Assembly: GCF_014356525.2 (NCBI RefSeq)
Contig: NC_052515.1
Span: 20,170,821-20,234,820 of the forward strand
DNA length: 64,000 bases
Direction: 5' to 3'
From: Nilaparvata lugens
Lineage: Eukaryota; Arthropoda; Insecta; Hemiptera; Delphacidae
Position 1 is the stretch's first letter. Each line of letters opens with the position of its first letter. The notes under the pieces were generated by a model. The model was not told where the DNA came from. It did no database searches and worked only from the letters and a program-made list of their open reading frames with translations. The position numbers and the translations under genes are program-made. Positions 53,590 to 63,185 of this stretch are shown piece after piece.

Positions 53590-53655
53590 GACAGTGATAG
53601 CTAAGTGGTAGTACGTACGATATGAGTGGCGCGGATTCAAATGCAATATGTAATT
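53590..53655 (+). other. tRNA-like module
   Basis: TAGCTAAGTGGTAG (A-box-like) and GGATTCAAATGC (B-box-like) are about 35 nt apart on the plus strand. The acceptor and T stems are not clearly paired, so a tRNA-derived SINE head or tRNA pseudogene fits better than a working gene. Confidence 0.3.
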
Positions 53656-53781
53656 AGTTTTGGAAACAGATATGATGGAAATAGGGCGTTCTCGGTGAAA
53701 AACGCTAGCCAAATGTCCAAGCTCCGACACGATACGTGCATTAGCCAGACTTGATGGAGCCTCGTTTCTATTTCGGGGGTC

Positions 53782-53963
53782 GTTTAGACAAAGAGGGGAA
53801 TAAGGCCCCTACACACGGATCTGTTGGGTTAGACAAGGAGGAAAATAAGGTCCCTACACACGGACCTGTTGGGTTGGACAAGGAGGGAAATAAGGCCCCC
53901 TACACACTGAACAATTGGTTTAGACAAGGAGGAAAATAAGGCCCCTACACACTGACCTGATCT
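53782..53963. repeat. Minisatellite, 45-46-bp unit, four copies
   Basis: Units start at 53782, 53828, 53873 and 53918 with GTT(T)AGACAAGGAGG(A)AA, then AATAAGGCCCCTACACAC and (G)GACCTGTTGG. Because 45 is a multiple of three, part of it stays open and reads as a 15-residue peptide repeat. It is not judged coding. Confidence 0.9.
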
Positions 53964-53971
53964 GTCTAGCA

Positions 53972-54057
53972 CATTCACTTCAAACTGTCAGCATCCCTTA
54001 TGAATAACATGAATGCTTCCCGTTAAACTAGTGCTGACATTTTGAGTTGGATTGTGA
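53972..54057. mobile_element. Short MITE, copy g of the CTGTCAGCAT family
   Basis: CATTCACTTCAAACTGTCAG then CATCCCTTATGAATAACATG on the left and GTGCTGACATTTTGAGTTGG on the right. It starts a few bases after the minisatellite. Confidence 0.65.
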
Positions 54058-54365
54058 CAATATCGCTTGCTATTCATGAGCCGTAGCTGTCAATTGACAG
54101 GTTAGGACGAGAATGTAATTCAAACGCGTTGTATCATCTCAATTGTAATTCGGGAGGTATAGATGTCATTCGTTTTCATTTGTGGATGCCTCATGGTTAG
54201 CAATAGCAACTGACCGCCGGCTATTGATGGATCCAGTTGAATTTCAGGGTTTTAACGAGTATTCGATAATCGATAGTCATTGTATGTCGATATAATACAG
54301 AGTGCCTCTGAGAGAATCAGCGGGTTAAAATTGACAGTTATCAACCAAGATTAACTAAAACTTGA
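54058..54365. other. Noncoding spacer
   Basis: Nothing recognised. Confidence 0.3.
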
Positions 54366-54497
54366 GGTTTCTGGTTCGGGCTGGGGTTAGGATAGGTTTT
54401 AAAATGGAATCAGTAGAACATTTAAACCTGGGTTTTCAGGTTGGGGCCAGGGTTGGAATAGGTTTTAAATGCCAATCCTTCTATTGATATTTTTAAT
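54366..54497. repeat. Tandem repeat, period 66 bp, two diverged copies
   Basis: GGTT-(T)C-GGTT(C)GGG(C)T-GGGTT, then GGATAGGTTTTAAA or GAATAGGTTTTAAA and AATC, in both copies. Confidence 0.55.
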
Positions 54498-54634
54498 CAG
54501 TTGAACATTTTCAAAGTTTCAGAGGTAGAGTTTTGGCACCTCTCATTGATGTGAAACAGATTATTCATTAATTAATTAATACAATTACGAATCATGATAT
54601 AGATATGACTGGGCAAGAGCAACAGGCCCAGTTT
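54498..54634. other. Short spacer
   Basis: GGGCAAGAGCAACAGGCCCA at about 54609 is partly complementary to the tail at 54665, which gives a local hairpin. Confidence 0.35.
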
Positions 54635-54746
54635 ATTTTATCGATTAACATCCATTGGAATAGTTTTGGGTCAAGCCTGTTGTTCATTCCCAATCATATT
54701 CATATGATCTGTAATTGTACCCCCAAATAAATAGATAAATAAACAT
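54635..54746 (+). mobile_element. Retroposon 3' tail
   Basis: TTTTGGGTCAAGCCTGTTGT then TCATTCCCAATCATATTCAT and an end in AAATAAATAGATAAATAAAC. It matches the 53225 tail in type but lies on the opposite strand. Confidence 0.6.
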
Positions 54747-54890
54747 TTAGTAGGAGAAATTTCAGCACACCGCAAATCTCATATTAGTCATTGAAGTCCG
54801 AAATCAACAGAAAATGTGTCTGAATATTTTTACTCACTTGTTAAAACTTGTTTTGAATTGATATTGTGAAACTTCTCCATAGTTGAAAAG

Positions 54891-55152
54891 CACAGTTTTG
54901 ATTTTGTCACATCCACATTTACTAAATTTGTTGACAGGACAGCAGTTTTGTGTTGAAATCAACTTATCTTCAGCTGCACTGTGTGTAAGTTCAGTACAAC
55001 AAAGTACAGTATAGTATACAACCCACTACAGTATAGTGTTGAACAGACAGTACAGTACAGCTAAGGATGTGTGCTGGTTTAAACACGAAACTGCAGCTCT
55101 GTCTACAAATCTGATAAATGTGGATGTGATAAAATTAAAACTGTTTTCTAAT
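54891..55152. mobile_element. Foldback element, arms about 76 bp
   Basis: CACAGTTTTGATTTTGTCAC, ATCCACATTTACTAAATTTG and TGACAGGACAGCAGTTTTGTG are mirrored by CACGAAACTGCAGCTCTGTC, TACAAATCTGATAAATGTGG and ATGTGATAAAATTAAAACTG. The loop holds repeats of ACAGTATAGT and ACAGTACAG. Confidence 0.75.
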
Positions 55153-55388
55153 TCACTTGTTGTTATAGGTATAAATCATGGGGAAGGGCAACAGCCTCGA
55201 CGACGAAATGTTTCTCTTCTGATTTTGAAATCTTAATATTGTCCAAAATGTGGTCAGGTTAGTTTCAGGTTGAGTTCAGAAGTGAACAAAATATACGTAT
55301 GATATACACTGTAACAGATTGAGCAAAATGAGAATACGAGTATTTTGGTTCAGTTTTCACTATTCCAAAAGTAATTATCACACATTAA
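55153..55388. other. Noncoding spacer
   Basis: GGGGAAGGGCAACAGCCTCG at about 55180 resembles the complementary retroposon tail word. Otherwise nothing. Confidence 0.3.
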
Positions 55389-55720
55389 AGTCCAGTCACT
55401 ATATACATTGGTGCTTGCAATTTATTTTGTAGTTCTGATTTGTCAATATATTATTTGGATTCATGAGAGAAGTCCAGAACCAATTTCTTCATGCAATATT
55501 TCCTTGTACTAGATACAGAGTGGTCCAAAAACCTCGTATTCTCTGTTCATTTTCCAGTTTTCAGCTATTTCTACCAAATCAAGTAATCGGACAGAAAAAT
55601 TTGCTCTCGAGAATTGGTTCTGGACTTCTCTCATGTTTCTAAATAATATCATATTAAAAAATCTGAACTACCATGTAAATTGCAAGCAACCCCCTTTTTT
55701 ATGTCTATATTGACTGGACT
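55389..55720. mobile_element. 332-bp foldback element flanked by ATTAA
   Basis: The left end is AGTCCAGTCACTATATACAT and the right end is ATGTCTATATTGACTGGACT. Inner parts of the arms also pair (CATGAGAGAAGTCCAGAACC against GGTTCTGGACTTCTCTCATG). ATTAA flanks both sides (55384-55388 and 55721-55725), so the target duplication is either 5-bp ATTAA or 4-bp TTAA. Confidence 0.85.
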
Positions 55721-55725
55721 ATTAA

Positions 55726-56559
55726 ACCATAGAAGAACTATTGCATATTGTTTTAGTTCATAGATAATAGCACAGAAGAAAGAAAAATAGTGTTCTTACA
55801 ACGAATCTATTGTTTTACCATTGTTATCTATTGTACTAATTTACAACTACAGGTAATAATAATAATTATTAAACTAAAATCCTAACTAAATTGGAAGCGG
55901 TTTGACTCATCGGTCGCACTGATATTACCCTATTGTTTATAGTTAGATTTTATAGGTTATAATTTAGTCTACAGTTAGTCTATAGTTTATAGTTTTCTAT
56001 ATCATAACAATTCAAATAGTTTCTTATGATTAAACCTAGACATAGTATCAAATTGAAAATATTGAAAATACTTCGCTTTCCTTCGTATTCTGGGAACTAT
56101 AAAATTTGTTGGTAGAACTACTTTATAGAAAACTCAATATTCATCTCCTCGAAATATTTTTATCCAATATTGCTCTTTTTTAGACTGTATCGGAATAACT
56201 AAAACTATTGTAAACAATCGAGAAGTCTTAGTATCTTATGCTGTGCTGTTACAAGATCAATTGTTCCTTTCAGTGAAGGATTATAATTTTGAAAACATTC
56301 AAGAACACTAGTTTCTTGCCAACATAAAGAAACTAGGTTTTGTGAACATCTTCAACAACAATGTTATAAGGGTTGTTATAACTAGTTGCTAAATAAGCCG
56401 AGATTGCACGACAACACAGAGTAGGCCTACATACATGGCTAATCCGTGATTTTGAGGCCTAACAAGGGATGGTTGATCCACTGTATGGTGCGGCTGTTTA
56501 TAACAAGTTGATGAGTGCCTTGAGCCAGGAGAGGAGAGGAGAGGGGGGCTTGTCTGCCA
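55726..56559. other. Noncoding stretch
   Basis: AT-rich; TTATAGTTTAGTCTATAG-type words repeat at 55950-56005. No gene. Confidence 0.35.
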
Positions 56560-56760
56560 AGGTGGTAGGCAGATAACCTCTGAAACCCTTTAGGGTGAGA
56601 GTCGCTCTGGGGGTTATGAAGGAAAAAGGAGAAGAAGATGGAAAGAAGAAGAAATATTGAAGGATAGAAGAGAATGGCAAGAAAAACGGGAGAAGAGGAA
56701 GATGAAGAGGATAACCGGAAAGGTCGAGGAAGAATAAACAAATTATGAAGAGCATGACTA
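56560..56760. repeat. Polypurine patch
   Basis: GGAGAAGAAG-type words on plus. The minus frames are Leu/Phe/Ser-rich and compositional. Confidence 0.55.
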
Positions 56761-57231
56761 GAAGAGATTTAAGAAGAATAATTAGAGGGACGGATTAAGG
56801 GTAGTTCAAGTCATAATCACTTTTTTTTTATCATTTCTCGGTTTTTTGGTTCATTATGTAGTTTGAAATGTGCGCTTTCCAATGATGTCTGAATCACAAT
56901 TCTATGTAGACTGGAAACGATTCTAGCAAGATTTCAAAAATGTTCTGCTTGGGTATTTTCTTCAAAATATACGACATTGTAGGCTTCTACTTGTGCTGCA
57001 CTGACAGTAAATAATTTATTCAAATTACTTTACTATTCTATTGTAACCACATATTACTTTGCTTTTCAAGTTGGTATCACTGACATTCCAGTGAAATAGA
57101 AATCTAGTCATCCAGTGTAACTATGTTATGTTTATTTGTTTACATCTGACTTGGTGTTTGTGACTTGTGAAGTGAATTTTAGTTTACGTGATTCTATTTT
57201 CCATTCCACAGTTTATTTCATTCAATAAAAC
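56761..57231. other. Noncoding stretch
   Basis: Poly-T at 56821-56829. No gene. It could hold the 5' part of the element whose broken ORF begins at 57232. Confidence 0.3.
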
Positions 57232-57523
57232 ATGCCAAGACAAAAAAGTTGGAAATCTAAAAGAAATTTTAGAGGAATAAGTTTAAAAAATATTTACTGA
57301 TAGAAATACGGTGACTAGTGAACAGACTAGTGAAACTGGGCCCAGCAATGCGCCTGTTACAAGTGCTTCAAAGAAGAAAATTTCAGACAATTTTGAACAA
57401 TTTAAAGTTTTAAATGCTTCATGCAAGAACTTGATCATATCTTTTGATATAATTCCTTTGATATTTTTAAAGTTCGCGAAATGTGAGTATTTTGATGTGA
57501 TTAATTTATCATTACAACAATAG
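57232..57523 (+). pseudogene. Broken transposon ORF, possibly MULE-like N-terminus
   Basis: ATG at 57232 reads MPRQKSWKSKRNFRGISLK and stops at 57298. After a frame change the reading continues as TVTSEQTSETGPSNAPVT, then SASKKKISDNFEQFKVLN and ASCKNLI. A short basic MPR-K start, a Ser/Thr/Pro-rich linker and ASKKKI followed by a cysteine resemble the N-terminus of Mutator-like (MULE) transposon proteins in insects. The catalytic part is missing. The similarity is suggestive only. Confidence 0.35.
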
Positions 57524-57539
57524 AGATGGATGGTGTATT

Positions 57540-58140
57540 AGAGGAGGGAGAAGGCCGAGAGGGGAAAGAGGCATAAGAGGATGAAGAAAAGGAAGAAAAC
57601 TGATGGAAACGATGAAAGGAGAGGAGATATTGTTGTTAAAGGGAAAGATGAAATAATGAGTATACGAGGGTTAATTTTGAAGCATAAGAAAGTGGTAGAG
57701 GGAAAGGTGTGAGAAATAGAGAGAATGATAAGTGGAAGGAAAATGAAGAGAAGAAGAGGGTCAAGTGATGAGGAAAAGTGGAAATGAGAGAAGGATGTTG
57801 TGGGTGAGGAATAAAAGGAAGAGGGTAAGTTGAAACAGAATGAAGACACCCAATCGTATAAAATACATCCAAAGAGATGAAAAGACGGGGAAGAACAAAT
57901 TAGAGGAGATGAAGAATATGATGGATTAGAAGTGGAAGAGATTGAAACATTTTATGTTGTTGTATAGTAGGAAGATGATCAAAAACAGTAAACATGATGT
58001 AAGTAAGAGGAGTGAGAAGGTTGAGGTGAACAAGGGAATTTAGATGGGAAGAAAACTAGGAGGATGGAAATGGAATTAATGGAAAGGAAGTGAATGATCA
58101 TGAACCAGATTGAGGACGAGAACGAGAGAGAAGTATGAAA
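57540..58140. repeat. Polypurine block
   Basis: GGAGGGAGAAGG-, AAGAGG- and GAGATGAA-type words over 600 bp. Minus-strand Phe/Ser/Leu/Pro frames are compositional. Confidence 0.7.
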
Positions 58141-58469
58141 TTAATATAGAAAGTCAATAAATAAATATGTATGCAGATTAATAAAATAATTTTATTTTTC
58201 GACGTCTATTTTCTTCCATTGTATTATAATTATTCGTTCTCACATTTCATGTAATACGTCTTGAGGATGAATTCGAGACAATAAGTGCCCCCTCCCCCAT
58301 TTCCACTTTACTCACGATAAAGAGAAGGAATAGAGAAGGAGAAATGAAAGAAGAAGCGAACGAAGAATAGGAAGGTAGAGAGAAATAGGTTTGTGAAGCG
58401 GTACTTGTCAGTTGTTGGAGAGGGGTCTTTTGGGGTTGTGAGGGGTACAGGGGGTTCAAGGGGGGTCTA
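58141..58469. other. Mixed noncoding stretch
   Basis: A purine patch at 58315-58385, then G-rich DNA (GGGGTTGTGAGGGG, GGGGGTTCAAGGGGGG) to 58465. Confidence 0.35.
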
Positions 58470-58619
58470 GTCGTGCTCAGGAATTAATCAAGAAGGCCTT
58501 GCGGCGGCAGGCGGCAGCAGCGCCTCAAGTCACCCTCCAACTCCAACTGAAGCATTCCTTGAGATCCAAGCTGCAAGCTCCAAGCCAACTTGCACTCGGT
58601 CCGATGTTGGCAAATAGAT
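58470..58619 (+). other. G+C-rich patch with an open 49-codon frame
   Basis: Between in-frame TAG at 58467 and TAG at 58617 the plus strand is open and reads LAAAGGSSASSHPPTPTE and EAFLEIQAASSKPTC in order. It includes GCGGCGGCAGGCGGCAGCAG. The composition is unlike the surrounding AT-rich DNA. There is no ATG and no good splice sites, and a minus-strand frame is also open, so coding is unproven. Confidence 0.25.
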
Positions 58620-59042
58620 TAGCACTTCGCCCTTGGCATTATTAACAGGACTGTGTTTGTTATTCAATTCTTGATAATTAGTTGGAGATGGTCACGTGGT
58701 CAAAAACTATTATCGATACTGTGTTTCATGATAAGTTACTATAGTACGGGTAGAAGCAGAGAGTATATGAGTACCTGAGAGTTTCGAGCTCACATTGGTT
58801 ATTCTATGATAGAAGTTAGACAAACATTCACCTTGGAAAAACTTGGCAAAGAAACCATAACCTAACTAGAATAAACGAGTACTAAGAGGCTCACTAATTT
58901 TCACTAAATTAATAGATTTTACTACTTTATAAAAACATCACTTCTTAACTGGGCGTACTAGGTACAATGAGTAGCCTACTAGGCATACTCATTTTCCTTT
59001 TTATAGATTTGACATCTTGACAAAGAGAAACACCACCTTACT
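58620..59042. other. Noncoding stretch
   Basis: Nothing recognised. Confidence 0.3.
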
Positions 59043-59208
59043 AAGGTGCGTACAGATTTACGCGCCGCGAACATGAGCAATTCACTTTTAATCAGCTGAT
59101 GCCAAGCTTTTTATATCTGTATCTTACTGTTTCTGTAAAAATACAGATATAATCAGCTGATTGAAAGTGAATTGCTCATGTTCGCGGCGCGTATATCTGT
59201 ACGCACCT
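59043..59208. mobile_element. 166-bp MITE, AAGGTGCGTACAGAT family, copy 2
   Basis: Nearly identical to 37406-37573. CTA lies immediately outside both ends of AGGTGCG...CGCACCT (TTACTA at left, CTAGG at right), consistent with a 3-bp target duplication as in Harbinger-type elements. Confidence 0.85.
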
Positions 59209-60612
59209 CTAGGCGTACTATCCATATCTAATCCAAGGGAGCTTCTTTTTTCCTCTATTTGGATTTTTGGTTTCTTGATTCTCATAAAACTGTATAGTGA
59301 AATTAACGTTCTAAGTCAGCACCTGATTAAAATTGGTCTGCTATCCTTGTATGTCATTACACAAAGCCGATAGCTCTATCCTTCTGTGACCCCGCACCGT
59401 TGTTAAATCGTTTGTAAACTATAATAGTTCATAAGAAAATAAAGTAAATGAAATGTAAACTACCAGAACATTTTATATCAATTATGATAATTATTTACAA
59501 TTATAGCATGCAAATATATATTTTCTTGGTGAATATAATAAATTGGAGATGTAATTGATCATTATTAACTAGAATCAACAATTAATATTATATCAGATAT
59601 ACTGGGATGAATCGAATCACAGCTATCTATTATAGAAGGCGGTGGAAAAATAAAAAAGTGCCAGGTATGTCGTTATATCATTCCCACCGACTTAATAACG
59701 TGATAAGTTTACTATCCAAGTACATTTTCCTAGTTAGAAATCGAAACACCTTTTAGTTTTCTCGAAATTCGTTATTCTCCCCAAAAATATTCACTAATAG
59801 GAGCCCAATGTACTTATTGCTAAAAAAATTCTGAGTTTTCCCTTTCCATTGGTATTAAGATTATTCGTTTTGGATGAGTACTTTGGAAATTATGAATTAT
59901 AAAAATCGTTTTGTTGTAATCCTTTGTAGCAGCGGTGTAGAATGATTCTCACAATTAATTTTTTTGAAAATATTGATAATTTTTTTTTTTATTCTTAGGT
60001 GGAGAGGCAGCCCTCGCCAGGACCGCCTCATAGTCATTCTCCCCTCTATAACATCTGAAGGTGAGCTCAATAAAAACTTGAAATATTTTGAAGAAATACT
60101 TCTTTATTCACCAATCAGTCGGGTAACCGTGACTATATGTTTTGTAAAAACATCAATCCGTACAGTCACATTTTCAACCTGCAGAAATCTATACTCTTGT
60201 CTATAAACTGATGTGTATTATAAACTTGTCACGAATTTCTTACTAAAAAGGTACAGTATATTAATCTGTTACTCAAATCAACATTACCCGTGGAAAGCAT
60301 AGGAACCGATTTTCAAGTACCTATTCCCTTCACATCCTCATATTTCCAACGTATTTTGATAAAATACCTAAATTACGTTTTATTTTATTCAGAGAGCTGT
60401 TGTTGTCATGCTCTGAATTCCAAGATTGACGAGATTATAATACCTACAAGATAATTGATAAAATATATCATTTGGAACCAACAATAAATTATTTGCGTTG
60501 CGAATTGTATTTTGCTACCCAATCAACTATCAATTGGCGTCAACTATCACTTAATATCATGGAATTACTACATATCTATGAAGCTACTAGGAATATCATT
60601 CAATTGCATACA
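59209..60612. other. Noncoding stretch with a candidate 62-bp exon
   Basis: 59999-60060 is bounded by a strong pyrimidine tract with TTAG at left and AAG|GTGAGC at right (see findings). The rest is AT-rich without a gene. Confidence 0.35.
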
Positions 60613-61000
60613 TTAGGGGTCAAGCCACATGAAGCGTTTTTTCAGTCGTTTTGGCACTGGCCAAGTCGGCAGGAGAGGAAGATCTTCATTTGGCTGATTA
60701 TCAGCTGATTGGTTTGGTGTTCGGGAATCAGCTGATAATCAGCCAATCGAAGATCTTCCTCTCCTGCCGACATAAGGTAGGCGCACAAAGATCGTCATCG
60801 GACGGATCGGACGAATAGATTTGATGCCTTGTTTTCAATTGGAGTGCGCAAACCTATACGATACCTATACTATACGATGCGGATAGGTATGCGCACTCCA
60901 ATTCAAAACAATGCATCAAATCTAATCAGCCGATGACGATCTTTGTGCGCCTACCTTTATCCGCCACGAATGGAAAACACTTCATGTGGCTTGGCCCTAA
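60613..61000. mobile_element. 388-bp element with nested palindromes
   Basis: The outer ends are TTAGGGGTCAAGCCACATGA and TCATGTGGCTTGGCCCTAA. Inside, palindrome 1 spans 60665-60771 (23 perfect end bases starting GTCGGCAGGAGAGGAAGATC). Palindrome 2 spans 60774-60957 (AAGGTAGGCGCACAAAGATC inverted at the right), with an inner TGGAGTGCGCAAACC / GGTATGCGCACTCCA pair. Palindrome 2 has its own MITE-like ends and may have inserted into the outer element. Confidence 0.8.
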
Positions 61001-61411
61001 TCGTTTAGACTTGCCACTGTCTCAATATAATGCTTATGAATATCACAAAGTCGTTTCGTTGTTTCAAATGAATTGGAAATTCTCGTGCAATCAATCCGAT
61101 TAAAATCCATTCGCAATGAATACAATTCATTTATGATTCAATCACATTTATACAGAGTACAAGCTATTATAGATATAGTACTTACTATCTATTCAATTTA
61201 TACATGTTACATTAACTTCAATACAATATGTTACGCGATTCGAGTCTTCCAATTCTATTAACGAAGTGTATTGCATATTAATCATCTCTTTTTATTCGTC
61301 ATGCATCGCATTTATTCAGTTTTAATTAGGATTAAAAAGACTGGCAAAAAGTGGAGGGAGGGAGTTTTCCATTTTTGTGTTTCAAGTTGAGGCTAGTCCA
61401 TTACCTGATTA
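61001..61411. other. Noncoding stretch
   Basis: Nothing recognised. Confidence 0.3.
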
Positions 61412-61494
61412 GAATGAGATTTCACTCAAGCTGTCAGCATTGGTTGAGTGGAAAGCTATGATTAGAAATGCTGCCAGTTTAAGGTGAATCTAAG
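61412..61494. mobile_element. Short MITE, copy h of the CTGTCAGCAT family
   Basis: AATGAGATTTCACTCAAGCT then GTCAGCAT on the left, AATGCTGCCAGTTTAAGGTG then AATCTAAG on the right. Confidence 0.7.
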
Positions 61495-61902
61495 TGTAGA
61501 ATGAATCATGAAACATCTGCAGCCGTCTCTCTTATCGTGCATTTTCAATCCGATTAAAAAGTGTGCTTCCCCCGAAAAAAATGTAGAAGCCTACTTTGAT
61601 GGAACTAAATCTCTTCCAGCGAAAAAATATAATCGAGTTAATTCTCATCAGCTGAAAGACATTTCCGTGTTCGGAACTCTGTACACTGTGTGCCATATTC
61701 TCGTTTAGAAGTCCATTACTAAATTTATAAACTCAATCCTCATTTATAAATCCGTTACTAAATAAATTCAAATTCACTATTGCAAATGAAATCTTTTGGT
61801 TTTCTATTTGATGGTTCTTGTTTTTGAGATAATTTTGTGTTTTCATACATTTAGTTGATTGGATAATTTTAATAAAAACTATTCTATCCTATTCTATATA
61901 GT
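61495..61902. other. Noncoding stretch
   Basis: A 66-codon frame at 61508 is not recognised. Nothing else. Confidence 0.3.
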
Positions 61903-61996
61903 TCAGTGAGATCTATTTAAAACTGTCAGCATTAGATGAATGGAAACATTGATGTTATTTATAAGGAAGTGGTTTGAAGACAGTTTGGAGTGGTTT
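61903..61996. mobile_element. Short MITE, copy i of the CTGTCAGCAT family (degenerate)
   Basis: CAGTGAGATCTATTTAAAAC then TGTCAGCATTAGATGAATGG. CATTGATGTTATTTATAAGG is conserved; the right arm is altered to GACAGTTTGGAGTGG. Confidence 0.65.
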
Positions 61997-62044
61997 TTAA
62001 CGAATTATCAAGTCCTGGTATACGAATGAACAGATAGTACAATT

Positions 62045-62282
62045 ATATATTAATTACAATAATCACTTGAAAACATGATTTGATAACAAAAAATAAGCAC
62101 AGGTTCACAATTGAGAAGAATGTTGAGTTTCTGCATTTTAATAACAAAGGCAGATCTTTAAATATTTCAGAGGCTGCAGGAATAACAAGAGTAATTCCCA
62201 ATATAGTTTAAATGACCAGATCCATTTCAGCCATTACAACACTACGAATTTAATTTTATTATAACCTTGTTTGCATACATTA
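62045..62282. repeat. 240-bp direct repeat, copy A
   Basis: Matches 63186-63424 closely: AAACATGATTTGATAACAAA, GAATGTTGAGTTTCTGCATT, AATAACAAAGGCAGATCTTT and TGACCAGATCCATTTCAGCC are shared. The match stops exactly at CATTA (62282), where the Harbinger-like left end begins. Confidence 0.9.
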
Positions 62283-62812
62283 GGCGGGGTGCACACCGGA
62301 GAAACGCGTTTTGTGAACGCGTTTTCATGAAACTTGTTTCATGCAATCCGTTTCACTCGCGCATGCATACAAAAGAAACTGTTTTCCCGACAGTTTCACG
62401 ATGGATTCCGATGACGATGTGGTCGTTTGGTCATGGTGGCTGAGGAATGAAAAGAAAAGACGAAAATACTGGGTACATCCACTGATCAGGGATCGAGACC
62501 ACAGTTCCCTGGTTGTTGCGAACTTGCTCATAAGTGATCCTATGAAATTCAAGGATTTTATCTGAATGCCTTAAACCCTACCTAATGAGGCCATATCCGA
62601 GGGCTACTTTGACTGATGAAGAACGAATTTTCAATTATCGAATGACTTTGGGTCGCAAGACTGTAGAATGCACGTTTGGAATGCTTACGTCAAAGTTCCG
62701 AGTATTTGATGTGCCAATAGTTTGTTCAGAAAAAGTAGTCGAATCCATAATAGCAAGCGCATGTATGTGTGTTGCACAATTATTACATCCGAATCAAGGT
62801 ACCTAGAATAGA
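62283..62812 (+). mobile_element. Harbinger-type element, internally deleted, right end missing
   Basis: GGCGGGGTGCACACCGGAGA then AACGCG follows TTA at 62280-62282. GGGGTGCACACC-type ends beside a TTA/TAA target are typical of PIF/Harbinger elements. The matching right inverted end is not seen before copy B of the direct repeat, so the right end was lost. Confidence 0.7.
62401..62806 (+). pseudogene. Harbinger (HARBI1-like) transposase with catalytic centre deleted
   Basis: The N-part (62401-62565) starts MDSDDDVVVW and contains KKRRKYWVHPLIRDRD and DPMKFKDFI before TGA. The KYWVHP--R block and the K-KDF end are the N-terminus of Harbinger nucleases. The C-part (62567-62806) begins CLKPYLMRPYPRATLTDEER and continues IFNYRMTLGRKTVECTFGML, the conserved C-terminal block (LMRPYP, NYR, R--VE--FG-L). 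The DDE residues between are gone. The stop lies where the family has arginine before M, compatible with CGA to TGA. The full-length family is roughly 350-400 residues; about 135 codons remain. It is inactive. Confidence 0.9.
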
Positions 62813-63185
62813 ATGTATTCTAGTTACATTGATACTACACGTTCAAAAACATCGAACATCTTGAAAATGTATCTTTCCATCAACGTTGTAGCCAGTTACA
62901 GCCAGACCTGATAACAGCGCTCACACTCACATTCCGGGACGACACGTCATGGTACGATAGAACAGAAAGCTCTATGTTTATTTAGGATTTCTTCTAGACA
63001 TCTTAAATTGATAAATTATTTATTAATTTTTGAGAAAACATAACAACAGGTCAATGTAACTTACTGAGCGCGAGGTCTACTGTTCACAGAACTACTAGCT
63101 ATAATGAATATACTTATTTGATGAGAAATAAAGTTTGACGTTGTGGGATCAAATGCTAAGAATAGTTATTTGTCATTTTCATTTT
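62813..63185. other. Noncoding sequence between the transposase remnant and copy B of the direct repeat
   Basis: No inverted terminal repeat is recognised. It may be the remaining flank of the deletion. Confidence 0.35.

Noticed and set aside
53751..53939. 62-codon frame with a 15-residue repeat
   Set aside because: It is explained by a 45-bp minisatellite; it has no upstream exon or similarity, and one unit breaks the phase.
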